DNA from: JAHEYG01 sp040403535 | GTDB taxonomy: Bacteria > Bacteroidota > Bacteroidia > B-17B0 > Aurantibacillaceae | Direction of reading: 5' to 3' | NCBI GenBank assembly: GCA_040403535.1 | Contig: JBBAKL010000006.1 | Location: forward strand, 1-64,000 | DNA: 64,000 bases | In this document: positions 52,168 through 61,788 of the stretch, one piece after another | Layout of the letters: each line of letters begins with the position of its first letter | Numbering within the stretch: the first letter of the stretch is position 1 | The notes under the pieces: generated by a model | Told to the model about the DNA's origin: nothing | Seen by the model: only the letters and a program-made list of their open reading frames with translations | Database searches by the model: none | Translations under genes and position numbers: made by a program

Positions 52168-53457
52168 ATGAATGTATTAGTATTGGGATCAGGAGGAAGA
52201 GAACATGCTTTTGCCTGGAAGATTGCACAAAGCAAAAAGCTGGAAAATTTGTACATAGCTCCCGGTAATGCCGGGACAGCGCATTGTGGTACCAATGTTA
52301 ACATCAATGTAAACGATTTTGAAGCCATAAAGCAACTGGTTTGGGAAAAAGGTATTGATATGGTAGTGGTAGGTCCTGAAGATCCTCTTGTTAAAGGCAT
52401 TCACGACTTTTTTTTGCAGGATGAAGTATTGAAGGACATTCCGGTTATTGGCCCTAAAAAAGACGGCGCTCAATTAGAGGGAAGCAAAGACTTTAGTAAA
52501 CAATTTATGATTAAACACGGTGTGCCTACAGCGCGCTATCAAAGTTTTACCAAGGAAACCTGTGACGCCGGAAAGAAATTTTTGGAAACACTTCAACCAC
52601 CTTTTGTTTTAAAGGCAAGCGGATTAGCTGCAGGCAAGGGAGTGTTAATTATTGATAATCTTGCTGAAGCTAAAACTGAATTAGAAAACATGTTACTGAA
52701 TGCTAAATTCGGAGACGCGTCGGCAACGGTTGTTATTGAAGAGTTTTTGCACGGCATCGAACTTTCAGTTTTCGTTTTAACAGATGGCAAATCATACAAA
52801 ATTTTACCGGCAGCTAAAGATTACAAACGAATCGGAGAAGGTGATACCGGCTTAAATACCGGCGGTATGGGTGCGGTAAGTCCTGTGCCTTTTGCGGATG
52901 AAGCATTTATTAAAAAAGTTGAGGAGAAAATTGTAAAACCAACTATTAATGGATTAGTGAAAGACGGAATTGATTACAGAGGTTTTATTTTTATTGGTTT
53001 GATGAATAACAAAGGAGAGCCATATGTAATTGAATACAATTGCCGAATGGGCGATCCGGAAACAGAAGTAGTGATACCCCGTATACAATCCGATTTACTA
53101 GATTTACTGGAAGGAGTTGCCACTCAAACTTTGAGTGAAAAAAACTTTGAAGTTCATCCATATTCGGCTACAACCGTTGTGTTAGTTTCCGGGGGATATC
53201 CGGAAGATTATGATAAAGGAAAAGTGGTAAGTGGTTTAGATAAAACGGAAGGATCGCATGTGTTCCATGCAGGAACAAAACAAGACGGTGATCATGTGGT
53301 AACGTCAGGTGGACGTGTTTTCGCAATTACTTCTTTTGGAAATTCTATTCAGGAAGCGGTTAGTAAAAGTTTCGCTAACGCCGATAAAATAACATACGAT
53401 AAAAAATATTACCGTAGAGATATTGGAAAGGACTTAATGGAATGGAAAGGGTATTAA
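52168..53457 (+). CDS. purD: Phosphoribosylamine-glycine ligase
   Basis: A 429-residue ATP-grasp enzyme of purine synthesis, joining glycine to phosphoribosylamine. N-terminal MNVLVLGSGGREHAFAWKIA, then GPEDPLVKGIHDFF, the ATP-grasp VLKASGLAAGKGVLI, GDTGLNTGGMGAVSPVP and EYNCRMGDPETEVV are all present. The ATG at 52168 starts exactly at the family N-terminus; the longer open frame overlapping the previous gene is not coding. Confidence 0.97.
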   Translation: MNVLVLGSGGREHAFAWKIAQSKKLENLYIAPGNAGTAHCGTNVNINVNDFEAIKQLVWEKGIDMVVVGPEDPLVKGIHDFFLQDEVLKDIPVIGPKKDGAQLEGSKDFSKQFMIKHGVPTARYQSFTKETCDAGKKFLETLQPPFVLKASGLAAGKGVLIIDNLAEAKTELENMLLNAKFGDASATVVIEEFLHGIELSVFVLTDGKSYKILPAAKDYKRIGEGDTGLNTGGMGAVSPVPFADEAFIKKVEEKIVKPTINGLVKDGIDYRGFIFIGLMNNKGEPYVIEYNCRMGDPETEVVIPRIQSDLLDLLEGVATQTLSEKNFEVHPYSATTVVLVSGGYPEDYDKGKVVSGLDKTEGSHVFHAGTKQDGDHVVTSGGRVFAITSFGNSIQEAVSKSFANADKITYDKKYYRRDIGKDLMEWKGY

Positions 53458-53472
53458 TAAATACCCTTTTTT
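53446..53472. terminator. Bidirectional terminator between purD and tex
   Basis: A perfect 10-bp stem AAAGGGTATT/AATACCCTTT with a 4-nt AATA loop, overlapping the purD stop codon and followed by Ts on the plus strand. It serves the convergent pair purD-tex. Confidence 0.8.
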
Positions 53473-55714
53473 ATTTTCCGAATTTCCCTTTTAAAGCGGC
53501 TAATGCCGATTTCATGTCGTTTGGATCGTAAGAAGCTTCTTCTTTTTTAGAAGATGATTTTTTTGATGATGCCATTCCTTCGCCTTTCATGCTTAACGCA
53601 ATTCTTTTTCTTTTCACATCTACTTCCGTAACATTAACCCATACTTTTTGTCCAACTTTTACGATCGCATTAGGGTCATCCACAAATGTATCGCTTAATT
53701 GAGATATGTGTACCAGTCCGTCTTGATGAACGCCTATATCCACAAATGCTCCAAAATTGGTAACGTTGGTTACAATGCCCGGTAAGCGCATGCCTTCACG
53801 TAAATCAGAGATCTCATGTACGTTTTCATCAAAGCTAAATACTTCGAATGATTTACGCGGATCTCGTCCCGGTTTTTCGAGTTCCGACATAATGTCTTTT
53901 AAAGTTGGCAAACCAATAGACTCCGTTACGTAATTGTTTAAGTTGATTTTTTTTCGAAGTTCTTTATCGGTCATTAATTCATCTATCCCACAATTTAAAT
54001 CCTTAGCCATTTTTTCTACAATGTGATAGCTTTCGGGATGCACGGCGCTTTTATCTAGCGGGTGGATACCATTGCGAATGCGTAAGAAACCTGAACATTG
54101 TTCGAACACTTTCTCGCCCATGCGCGGTACATTTAATAAATCTTTACGTGAACGAAACGGACCGTTTTCATTTCTGTATTCTACAATGTTTTTTGCTAAT
54201 GACTCCCCAATACCAGAAACATAAGATAATAATTGTTTAGATGCTGTGTTTAATTCTACGCCAACACCATTCACACAACTCATCACCACATCATCCAGTT
54301 TGTTTTTTAAAGCATTTTGATCTACATCGTGCTGATATTGTCCAACCCCAATTGATTTGGGATCAATTTTAACCAATTCAGCTAATGGATCAGCTAAACG
54401 CCGACCAATCGATACTGCTCCTCTTACGGTTACATCGAAATTAGGAAATTCCTCGCGTGCCACTTCGCTGGCCGAGTAAACAGAAGCACCGGCTTCGCTT
54501 ACAACAATAACAGGAATATTTTTCGGAAGTACATCAATTTTACGGATGAATTGTTCTGTTTCGCGGGAAGCAGTTCCGTTTCCGATGGCAATGGCTTCAA
54601 TATCGTGTTTAGCGCAGAAAGCCAAAATAATATTTTCTGCTTCCGCGGTGCGTCGTTGAGGTTCGTGCGGATAAATAACAGTTTCTTCCAAAAGTTTACC
54701 CTGTGCATTCAATGCGACAACTTTGCATCCGGTTCGGAATCCAGGGTCAACACCTAGAATGCGTTTTTGTCCAAGCGGAGAAGTTAATAACAGTTCGCGT
54801 AAATTATCAGCAAATACCTGAATGGCTTTTTCATCGGCCAATTGCTTAGTGAACAGTCGGATTTCCGCTTCAATGCTTGGGGCCAGCAATCGTTTGTATC
54901 CATCCTCAATCGCTAATTGGATTTGCTGTGCACATTCTCCTCTGCTGATAACAAATTGTTTTTTTAGCAGGTCGTGTGCTGCTTCTTCATCGATGGTGAT
55001 ATCCAGAATTAAAACATCTTCTTTCTCTCCACGGCGCATGGCCAACATACGGTGCGAAGGGCAATTCGATAACTTTTCTTCCCATTCAAAATAATCCTCA
55101 AATTTTTCACCTTCTTCTTCTTTACCTTTAATAACACGGCTTTTAACTATAGCAGTTTCTTTAAACAGTTTTCGAAGGCCTTCACGTACAATAGCGTCTT
55201 CGCTCATAATTTCGGCAATTATATCTCGAGCACCTTGTAAAGCATCTTCAGGATTCTCAACTTCTATTTCTTTGTTAACATATTCTAAAGCTGCAGCAAA
55301 CACATCGTTATTTTTTTGTTCAAGTATTAATTGTGCAAGAGGCTCGAGTCCTTTTTCACGTGCAATGGTAGCTTTTGTTCTGCGTTTTGGTTTATAGGGT
55401 AAGTATAAATCTTCAAGTTTTGATAAGGTGTCGGCAGCAAGAATTTTTTCTTTTAATTCTTCTGTTAATTTTCCTTGTCCTTCAATTGATTTTAAAATAC
55501 TTTCTCGGCGTTGCTCCAACTGGCGTAATCGCTCAATCTCGGTTTTTATTGCCAATACCTGAACTTCATCTAAGCTTCCGGTTACTTCTTTTCGGTAGCG
55601 TGAAATGAAAGGAACAGTAGCGCCTTCATCTAATAAATCTATAGTGGCTTTTACCTGTTTCGAATCAATCTTTAAATCGTTGGCAATTTTAAAATACAAT
55701 TTTACTTCGCTCAT
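53471..55714 (-). CDS. tex: Tex-family RNA-binding protein
   Basis: A 747-residue Tex/YhgF protein. N-terminal Tex helices (DLLDEGATVPFISRYRKE, LPYKPKRRTKATIAREKG), a RuvC-like core (GVDPGFRTGCKVVALN), helix-hairpin-helix motifs (LLSYVSGIGESLAKNIVEYR) and a C-terminal S1 domain (about 650-725: GMRLPGIVTNVTNFGAFVDIG) are in the usual order. It binds nucleic acids and affects transcription and RNA stability. The start is the ATG at 55714; a TTG at 55738 in the same frame lies inside the promoter box TAAATTTG. Confidence 0.95.
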   Translation of the reverse strand: MSEVKLYFKIANDLKIDSKQVKATIDLLDEGATVPFISRYRKEVTGSLDEVQVLAIKTEIERLRQLEQRRESILKSIEGQGKLTEELKEKILAADTLSKLEDLYLPYKPKRRTKATIAREKGLEPLAQLILEQKNNDVFAAALEYVNKEIEVENPEDALQGARDIIAEIMSEDAIVREGLRKLFKETAIVKSRVIKGKEEEGEKFEDYFEWEEKLSNCPSHRMLAMRRGEKEDVLILDITIDEEAAHDLLKKQFVISRGECAQQIQLAIEDGYKRLLAPSIEAEIRLFTKQLADEKAIQVFADNLRELLLTSPLGQKRILGVDPGFRTGCKVVALNAQGKLLEETVIYPHEPQRRTAEAENIILAFCAKHDIEAIAIGNGTASRETEQFIRKIDVLPKNIPVIVVSEAGASVYSASEVAREEFPNFDVTVRGAVSIGRRLADPLAELVKIDPKSIGVGQYQHDVDQNALKNKLDDVVMSCVNGVGVELNTASKQLLSYVSGIGESLAKNIVEYRNENGPFRSRKDLLNVPRMGEKVFEQCSGFLRIRNGIHPLDKSAVHPESYHIVEKMAKDLNCGIDELMTDKELRKKINLNNYVTESIGLPTLKDIMSELEKPGRDPRKSFEVFSFDENVHEISDLREGMRLPGIVTNVTNFGAFVDIGVHQDGLVHISQLSDTFVDDPNAIVKVGQKVWVNVTEVDVKRKRIALSMKGEGMASSKKSSSKKEEASYDPNDMKSALAALKGKFGK

Positions 55715-55735
55715 AGTTTTACATGTCAATACAAG

Positions 55736-55743
55736 CAAATTTA
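55736..55743 (-). promoter_or_regulatory. -7 promoter box of tex
   Basis: TAAATTTG on the minus strand, a perfect match, 21 nt before the ATG at 55714. Confidence 0.65.
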
Positions 55744-55833
55744 AACTTATAACACAGAGTACGACGGCTATTTTATCAACAGAAAAATTTATCTGTATGG
55801 ATAAAAAAATGATAAAATGAAACCTAATTTTAT

Positions 55834-55875
55834 TGTGGGTCGTATAATTATATAAACAAGAAAAAACGACCTACA
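55834..55875. repeat. 10-bp inverted repeat in the tex-gltX gap
   Basis: TGTGGGTCGT (55834-55843) and ACGACCTACA (55866-55875) pair with one G-T, around 22 nt of AT-rich sequence. No T-tract follows on either strand, so it is not a usual terminator. This gap (55715-56073) holds no gene that I can support. Confidence 0.5.
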
Positions 55876-55971
55876 AAAAAGTCATATTTTTTATGGTATT
55901 ACTAGCGGCATTTTTGGGAATAATGTGAGGATAAATTCAATTGTAACTGAAATTCGACAACATAGCCGCAA

Positions 55972-56014
55972 TTTAAAGGAGCCCCTTGGCTTTAAAGTCG
56001 CAGTTTAATCTGCG
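55972..56014. repeat. Two adjoining stem-loops in the tex-gltX gap
   Basis: First TTTAAA-gga-GCC-cctt-GGC-TTTAAA (55972-55996), then CGCAG-TTTAAT-CTGCG (55999-56014). They lie just beyond the gltX terminator and could be parts of a small RNA or of a 3' end region, but no promoter could be fixed. Confidence 0.4.
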
Positions 56015-56023
56015 TTAAAAATT

Positions 56024-56053
56024 AAATCCCGACTTTTGATCGGGATTTTTATT
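56024..56053. terminator. Terminator downstream of gltX
   Basis: A perfect 9-bp stem AAATCCCGA/TCGGGATTT around CTTTTGA with T-rich flanks on both strands. It lies about 20 bp after the gltX stop (minus strand). Confidence 0.85.
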
Positions 56054-56073
56054 TGATTAGGTTGCGACAAGTA

Positions 56074-57594
56074 TTATTTCATCTGGCTAAGCGCGAAATC
56101 CATTCGTTTGATGATTTCTTCTTTACCAAGTAAGGCTAGCATATCGAACAGCTGTGGCCCACCGGCTACACCGCTGGTTAGTACACGCACCAATTGCATA
56201 TCTATTTTACCTAATTCAGCGGAAGCAGCTTCAAACAAATGATGTAATGCATCTGCTGTCCAGTTTGACTCAGCGCTTAGTTTATCACGTAATTTAGAAT
56301 AGATGGTTTTAGAATTTTCGTTCCATTTTTTAGTTAAAACTTTTTCGTCAAACGTGGTAGGGGCAACAAAAAAGTATGATCCTAAATCATAAAATTCATT
56401 TATGAAGTGTGCCTTTTCTTTAATTAAGCGGCAGAATTCAGTTACAAATTTTTTATCAGCTTTCACTCCTTTGCTTTCTAAAATCGGCATTAATTCATTA
56501 GCCAGTTCATCATCACTACGTTGACGTAAATATTGCTGATTAAACCATTTTGTTTTTTCAGGATCGAATTTGGCTCCGGATTTATTTACGCGTTCAAATG
56601 AAAATGACTCTATGATTTCCGCTTTTGTCATTATTTCACGATTGTCGCCCGGATTCCATCCCAATAAAGCCAGCATATTAATAAAAGCTTCCGGGTAGAA
56701 TCCTGATTCGCGGTAACCAACATAACTTTCTCCGGTTCGTTCATCATACCAGTTTAACGGAAACATTGGTAATCCAGACTTATCACGTTTCGATAATTTG
56801 CCTTGACCATCAGGTCTTAAAATCAAAGGTAAATGCGCCAGTTTTGGCATATCATTTTCTAAACCCAGATAGCGATAAATTAAAATATGAGCGGGTGCGC
56901 TTGGCAACCATTCCTCACCACGAACAGCATGTGAAATGTGCATTTCAATATCATCTACAATGTGTGCTAAATGGTAAGTTGGCATTCCATCACTTTTTAA
57001 AAGTACTTTATCATCCACCTGTGATGAATTTACAACCACCCAGCCGCGAATGATATCATGAAAACGGATTTCTTCGTTACGCGGAACTTTTAAACGAACT
57101 ACGTGTGGTGTGCCTGCGTCTAATAATTTTTTCACTTCGTCTTCGCTTAACGTAAGTGAATTGCGCATGGTTTGACGGCTTACGGAATTGTATTGCGGAG
57201 CTACCACTTTTGCAGCTTCTAAACGTTTACGCATAGCATCTAACTCTTCTTCGGTATCAAATGCGTAGTAGGCATGTCCGCCTGCAATTAGCTGATCGGC
57301 GTATTTTTTATAAATGCCTAGAGCTTTTCGTTCGCTCTGACGGTATGGTTGATGAGGTCCGTCACCAAAACCAACACCCTCGTTAGGCTCAATGCCGCAC
57401 CATTTTAATGCATTAATAATATATTCTTCAGCGCCATTAACGTAACGGGTTTGATCAGTATCTTCAATTCGGAGAATAAAATCACCGCCATGCTTTTTAG
57501 CAAATAAATAATTAAATAAGGCGGTACGAACACCCCCCATATGTAAACCCCCAGTAGGGCTTGGCGCAAATCGGACTCTGACACGTTTTTCCAT
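56074..57594 (-). CDS. gltX: Glutamyl-tRNA synthetase
   Basis: A 506-residue class I synthetase: RVRFAPSPTGGLHMGGVRTA with the HIGH-type motif HMGG, DTDQTRYVNGAEEYI, and the KMSKS-type GKLSKRDKSG. It charges tRNA-Glu (and perhaps tRNA-Gln in organisms with a transamidase; not decidable here). The ATG at 57594 is 6 nt after a perfect TATCTTTG box; an upstream in-frame TTG at 57603 is within the box and is rejected. Confidence 0.97.
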   Translation of the reverse strand: MEKRVRVRFAPSPTGGLHMGGVRTALFNYLFAKKHGGDFILRIEDTDQTRYVNGAEEYIINALKWCGIEPNEGVGFGDGPHQPYRQSERKALGIYKKYADQLIAGGHAYYAFDTEEELDAMRKRLEAAKVVAPQYNSVSRQTMRNSLTLSEDEVKKLLDAGTPHVVRLKVPRNEEIRFHDIIRGWVVVNSSQVDDKVLLKSDGMPTYHLAHIVDDIEMHISHAVRGEEWLPSAPAHILIYRYLGLENDMPKLAHLPLILRPDGQGKLSKRDKSGLPMFPLNWYDERTGESYVGYRESGFYPEAFINMLALLGWNPGDNREIMTKAEIIESFSFERVNKSGAKFDPEKTKWFNQQYLRQRSDDELANELMPILESKGVKADKKFVTEFCRLIKEKAHFINEFYDLGSYFFVAPTTFDEKVLTKKWNENSKTIYSKLRDKLSAESNWTADALHHLFEAASAELGKIDMQLVRVLTSGVAGGPQLFDMLALLGKEEIIKRMDFALSQMK

Positions 57595-57600
57595 AGCTTG

Positions 57601-57608
57601 CAAAGATA
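57601..57608 (-). promoter_or_regulatory. -7 promoter box of gltX
   Basis: TATCTTTG on the minus strand ends 6 nt before the ATG, leaving a leader of about 2-3 nt. Confidence 0.65.
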
Positions 57609-57663
57609 ATATAAATAGAGAATTTGCAGTCTAGGCTGGTAAAATTTATGCCACTAAAACAGT

Positions 57664-60126
57664 CTAAAAATCAACCTTTATATAGAACAAAGGAAGAAAG
57701 CCTAATTGGTAATTTTTTATTAATGGGTCGGCATTGTAATTGGCTGGATCTGGCGCATAGCTCAGAGCAAGAATGTTTTTAGTCCCCATTAAATTAACTA
57801 AATCCAATGCGATTTCATAACTTGATTTTTTAGCATTAATCTTGTAAGCTATTCTTAAATCTAAACGGTTATACGGGTCAAATTGTTTGGTGTTAATTTG
57901 ATTTTCATCCGGCACCACATCCATAATAGCATTACTAGCCGCAATATTTACAGGTGAATAACGTTTACCGCCACCAATTGTAAATTTAGTAGAAATGTTA
58001 ATCGTATTTTTCTTTTGTTTCCCAACACCGTATTCAATTCCGCCTAAAAAGTTAACCATATAATTACCATTAAAATCGCTGTTGTAAGTTTTACCATTGC
58101 TACCAGTGTATTTGCTGTCGTATAAACTCATACTGGTCATGAAAAAATAATGTTTGCTGAATAGTTTTTCTAATGTTAATTCAACACCATAATTGTATCC
58201 TGTACCGTTGTTTTCCATTGAGTAAATAGGAAAGAAACGTGTGAATGTGGCGCCACGATTAATTAATGAAATACCGGAAGGAATCATGTAAACAGGAATA
58301 TTCCATAAATACTGGTAATAGGCTTCTGTTTTAATACGGAAGAATTTACTTACCTGCAGGTCGTAACCTAATACTACATGATGCGCCTTACTAAAGTCGA
58401 GATTTTTATTATCAGCTAATTTCTCTGTATTCGGCACTAGAACATTGTTTTTTACAATACTGTCTGGTATTGCATAATAAATATAGCCCGGTTGTGTTTG
58501 GCTGTGCATACCATACGCCAGACTTAAAATCTGATTCTCTTTAAACTGATAGCGGATATTGGCACGCGGCTCAATTGTCCATTTATTGTTTACTGTTAAA
58601 AATTGCCCGTTTAATCCAATGTTCGCACTCCATTTTTCGTTGAAGCGATGCGCAAAAGTTATATATGGCTGAATCAATTGATAATTATCGGTATTGTCAA
58701 GGCGTTTCTTCCAAGGTTTCGCAATTATATCGCCGGGTAGCGTGTCGTATAATGAATTGATTTTAACACGGTCGAAATAGGTAACGTTAAAGTGATTTAC
58801 AAAGAAGCCGGTTTTAAAACTATTTGCTGCGTTAACCTTGTGTTTCAAAAACCAAGACAAAGTGGTTTTATTTTCTGTTTGATCGTAGTTAAGTATATGC
58901 GGTAAAATACTTTCGGGAACATAATTCGCGTCGCGTAAAATTAGGTAATGATTGGATGATATTTCCTGTGAGCTGAAAGCTAAAGTTGTTTTCATTAGTG
59001 TTCGTGTATTAAATGAATACACGTTATTGAGCATGGCTACACCCATATTAGAAGAGAAATATTGGTCACGCGTTTGATCACCATACAGCTCTTTCGGTCG
59101 CTCTTTAATTTTACTTAATACAATTTCTATATTGCTTAAGCCGCCAATACCACTAAAATTAAACACGCCGGCTTTTTTTGTTGGAAAATTAAATCGAAAG
59201 CCACCATCCTGATATTGCGGAATAGCGCTGGTCCCAAAACTAATCGGAATTTTAAAAGCGGAAAATAAAGCAAGGGTAGAGTAACGGTAGGTAATTAAAT
59301 AACTCGCTCCGGTTTTTTTACTTAGTGGACCTTCAACAGAAGCCTCCGTTCCTAATATGCCAAGCTGAATAGTGCGCTCATGTTTTTCATTATTTCCATT
59401 TCGCATTTTCAGATCAAATACACCGCCAAGTGCATTGGCATAATTGGCAGGAAATGCTCCGGTGAAAAATTCGGAATTAGCTAAGTATTTATTATTAATG
59501 ATGGATTGCGGACCACCTGCCGAGCCGGCAATAGCAAAATGGTTTGGATTAGGAATGTCTACTTCTTCCATGCGCCATAATAATCCGGAGGGAGAATTAC
59601 CGCGAACAACAATGTCGTTTCGGCTGTCGTTGGTGCCTTGTACACCGGCAAAATTTTGTGCGGTTCGTGCAGGGTCCTGTCGTGAACCGGGATACCTTTC
59701 AATTTCTTCCAAGGTAAACGACTTCATGTTAACGGCTTGTAAATCGGCAATAACGTCTTTACTGTTTTCAGCGCTCACTTCCACCTCTGCCATTTCAATC
59801 AGTGATTCCTCCATTTCGATATCAAGAATTGTCTCCTTTCCTGTGCTTACAATAATATCGCCGGCGGGCACTGTTTTATAACCCATAAGTGAAAATAAAA
59901 AATCACGACGCCCTATAGGTACATTTTTTAATTTATAAAATCCGTTGCCATCTGTAATGGCGTTAATTTTTTTTGAAGTGTCATTCTTCAACTTAACTAC
60001 AACGCCGGGTAAACCAATACCGGTTACCTTGTCGGTTACTTTTCCTCTTACCGATTGTAAATAAGCTTGCGAATAAACAAAGGCGCTTAAAAATAAAAAG
60101 CTGATGGTAAATTTTAAATTCTTCAT
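57664..60126 (-). CDS. TonB-dependent outer-membrane receptor
   Basis: An 820-residue receptor with a signal peptide (about 1-19), a CarboxypepD_reg-like domain (about 25-110: VRGKVTDKVTGIGLPGVVVK, then ITDGNGFYKLKNV), a plug domain (about 120-250: SRNDIVVRGNSPSGLLWRME) and a beta-barrel to the C-terminus. It imports an unknown ligand with TonB-ExbB-ExbD energy. It lacks a SusD partner, so it is not a standard SusC. The gene lies 84 bp downstream of tolC in the same direction, with a TCCCTTTG box (one mismatch) at 60170-60177. Confidence 0.88.
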   Translation of the reverse strand: MKNLKFTISFLFLSAFVYSQAYLQSVRGKVTDKVTGIGLPGVVVKLKNDTSKKINAITDGNGFYKLKNVPIGRRDFLFSLMGYKTVPAGDIIVSTGKETILDIEMEESLIEMAEVEVSAENSKDVIADLQAVNMKSFTLEEIERYPGSRQDPARTAQNFAGVQGTNDSRNDIVVRGNSPSGLLWRMEEVDIPNPNHFAIAGSAGGPQSIINNKYLANSEFFTGAFPANYANALGGVFDLKMRNGNNEKHERTIQLGILGTEASVEGPLSKKTGASYLITYRYSTLALFSAFKIPISFGTSAIPQYQDGGFRFNFPTKKAGVFNFSGIGGLSNIEIVLSKIKERPKELYGDQTRDQYFSSNMGVAMLNNVYSFNTRTLMKTTLAFSSQEISSNHYLILRDANYVPESILPHILNYDQTENKTTLSWFLKHKVNAANSFKTGFFVNHFNVTYFDRVKINSLYDTLPGDIIAKPWKKRLDNTDNYQLIQPYITFAHRFNEKWSANIGLNGQFLTVNNKWTIEPRANIRYQFKENQILSLAYGMHSQTQPGYIYYAIPDSIVKNNVLVPNTEKLADNKNLDFSKAHHVVLGYDLQVSKFFRIKTEAYYQYLWNIPVYMIPSGISLINRGATFTRFFPIYSMENNGTGYNYGVELTLEKLFSKHYFFMTSMSLYDSKYTGSNGKTYNSDFNGNYMVNFLGGIEYGVGKQKKNTINISTKFTIGGGKRYSPVNIAASNAIMDVVPDENQINTKQFDPYNRLDLRIAYKINAKKSSYEIALDLVNLMGTKNILALSYAPDPANYNADPLIKNYQLGFLPLFYIKVDF

Positions 60127-60210
60127 AAACGAAGAATAAAAATAATAAAATTAACAGTACCACCTAACACAAAGGGATGCACAATGAAGAAAAGGAGAGT
60201 TATTTATTGA

Positions 60211-61623
60211 TTAAAAAGTTAAAGGCTTTCCCATGTAAAAGTCAATAACTTTCAGCTTAAAAAGGTAATCGTATTTAGCTTGAAGTAAATTGCTTTGCGA
60301 ATTTGCTAAGCGTGTTTTAGCAGTATTGAAATCAAAAGCGCTGATAGCCCCAACATTAAATTTTTGTTGAGCGTAAGTGAAAGATTCCTGCGATGCTTCA
60401 ACCGATGCTTTGGAGGCAACGTATTTGTTTAAGGCAGCACGTGCATTAGCATATGCCTGCGCTATTGTTTTGTATAAGTTTTGCTCTGTTAACTCCTGAT
60501 TATATTTCGCATTCATGGCATTTAACTTCGCATTTTTTATAGCGGTGTGCGTTTGTAATCCGTTATACAAAGGGACACTTAATGTTAATCCAATACTTCT
60601 GTTCGCGTTATCCCGGTATTGATCGGCAAAGGGCTTGTCGGCAGTTATCGTTTGGTAAGTTGGCGTTAAAACATAATCACCTCCGGTTGTAATTCCGGTT
60701 GTATCTGCCCCGGTAATATTTATTCCCTTAAAATCTTTGGCAAGTCCCGAATAACCGGTACCAATTGAACCATTTAAACTGATGGTTGGACTTACCCTTC
60801 CTTTAGCGGCAGCCAAAGATTTTTTAGCCATAAGTAAATTATATTCTGCACTCTTTATAGATGGTTGATTTTTTAAAGCCGTTTCGTAAATGTTTTGAAC
60901 GCTGTTGGTTAAAAGATTCTCAGACTGAACATCAATATCGGGTTTAACAATATTAAAATTATTTATAGTATCTAAATTCATTAGTTGTTTAAGCGTAAGC
61001 ATTGCCAGTTGATAATTGTTATCAGCATTTGTAACATTTACCTCTTCGTTGGCTAATTGTGCTTTAATATCTGATACGGCGCTTTTAGCAAGTGTTCCGG
61101 CATCGGCCAGTTGTACTGTTCTGTTAAATTGTTGCTTTGTTATGTCAAACTGGTTTTTTGCGATACCCATTAATTCATCACAATAAATGGCATTGATATA
61201 AGCAGTAGCAACATTTAAGGATAAATCGTTTTGTTGTTGTTTGATGTTTTCTGCACCGGCCTTATAAGCGTATTCGGTTGCCTTAATGTTGTTGTATTGA
61301 GATAGTCCCGACCAAAGTACGAGATTACTTGAAATAAATAAGTTTTGAGATAACACCTGAGTGTTAGCGAAAGTGTTGGTAAAGCGATCGACAGTTTGTC
61401 CAAAGTTATAGGTGTGAGCGGCTCCACCATTTAAAGTGGGCAATATGCCAGCCTTGGCCTGAATGCTGTTGTTTTTTGCAATTTGATTACTGATTTCAGT
61501 CTGCTTTAGAATAATGTTGTTTTTTAGAGCATAATCAACGCACTGTTGCAGGTTCCATTGTCCTTGCGCTAAAACCGCGAATGGACTTATGGCAAAAAAT
61601 AAAAGTAAATGCTTAGCTTTCAT
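60211..61623 (-). CDS. TolC-family outer-membrane efflux protein
   Basis: A 470-residue TolC-like protein: a signal peptide (about 1-20, ending FAVLAQ), then two OEP repeats with long coiled-coil helices (QWNLQQCVDYALKNNIILK at the start, and a second repeat from about 265). No membrane-fusion or pump gene is next to it. The start is the ATG at 61623, 6 nt after a perfect TACTTTTG box; an in-frame TTG at 61632 is part of that box. Confidence 0.9.
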   Translation of the reverse strand: MKAKHLLLFFAISPFAVLAQGQWNLQQCVDYALKNNIILKQTEISNQIAKNNSIQAKAGILPTLNGGAAHTYNFGQTVDRFTNTFANTQVLSQNLFISSNLVLWSGLSQYNNIKATEYAYKAGAENIKQQQNDLSLNVATAYINAIYCDELMGIAKNQFDITKQQFNRTVQLADAGTLAKSAVSDIKAQLANEEVNVTNADNNYQLAMLTLKQLMNLDTINNFNIVKPDIDVQSENLLTNSVQNIYETALKNQPSIKSAEYNLLMAKKSLAAAKGRVSPTISLNGSIGTGYSGLAKDFKGINITGADTTGITTGGDYVLTPTYQTITADKPFADQYRDNANRSIGLTLSVPLYNGLQTHTAIKNAKLNAMNAKYNQELTEQNLYKTIAQAYANARAALNKYVASKASVEASQESFTYAQQKFNVGAISAFDFNTAKTRLANSQSNLLQAKYDYLFKLKVIDFYMGKPLTF

Positions 61624-61629
61624 ACCAAT

Positions 61630-61637
61630 CAAAAGTA
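61630..61637 (-). promoter_or_regulatory. -7 promoter box of the tolC-like gene
   Basis: TACTTTTG on the minus strand, a perfect match, ends 6 nt before the ATG. Confidence 0.65.
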
Positions 61638-61777
61638 CCTAAAAAAACGCTCCCTGCTAAAGAATTATTGTAGTGGAAATATGATGTTATAAACGGTTTA
61701 TGCTCAGGATAGTTAATTCAACCGTGTAATGTTTACAATTAGTGTAACTAGTGGGGTAGGTTTTCGTTATGCTTTGT

Positions 61778-61785
61778 TAAATTTG
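61778..61785 (+). promoter_or_regulatory. -7 promoter box of the long MORN gene (leaderless spacing)
   Basis: TAAATTTG, a perfect match, ends 3 nt before the ATG at 61789. It excludes the longer open frame from 61729. Confidence 0.65.
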
Positions 61786-61788
61786 GCT

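Noticed and set aside
61729..61788. Longer N-terminus for the MORN-repeat protein
   Set aside because: It would place the promoter box and the signal peptide inside the coding region; the ATG at 61789 fits both.
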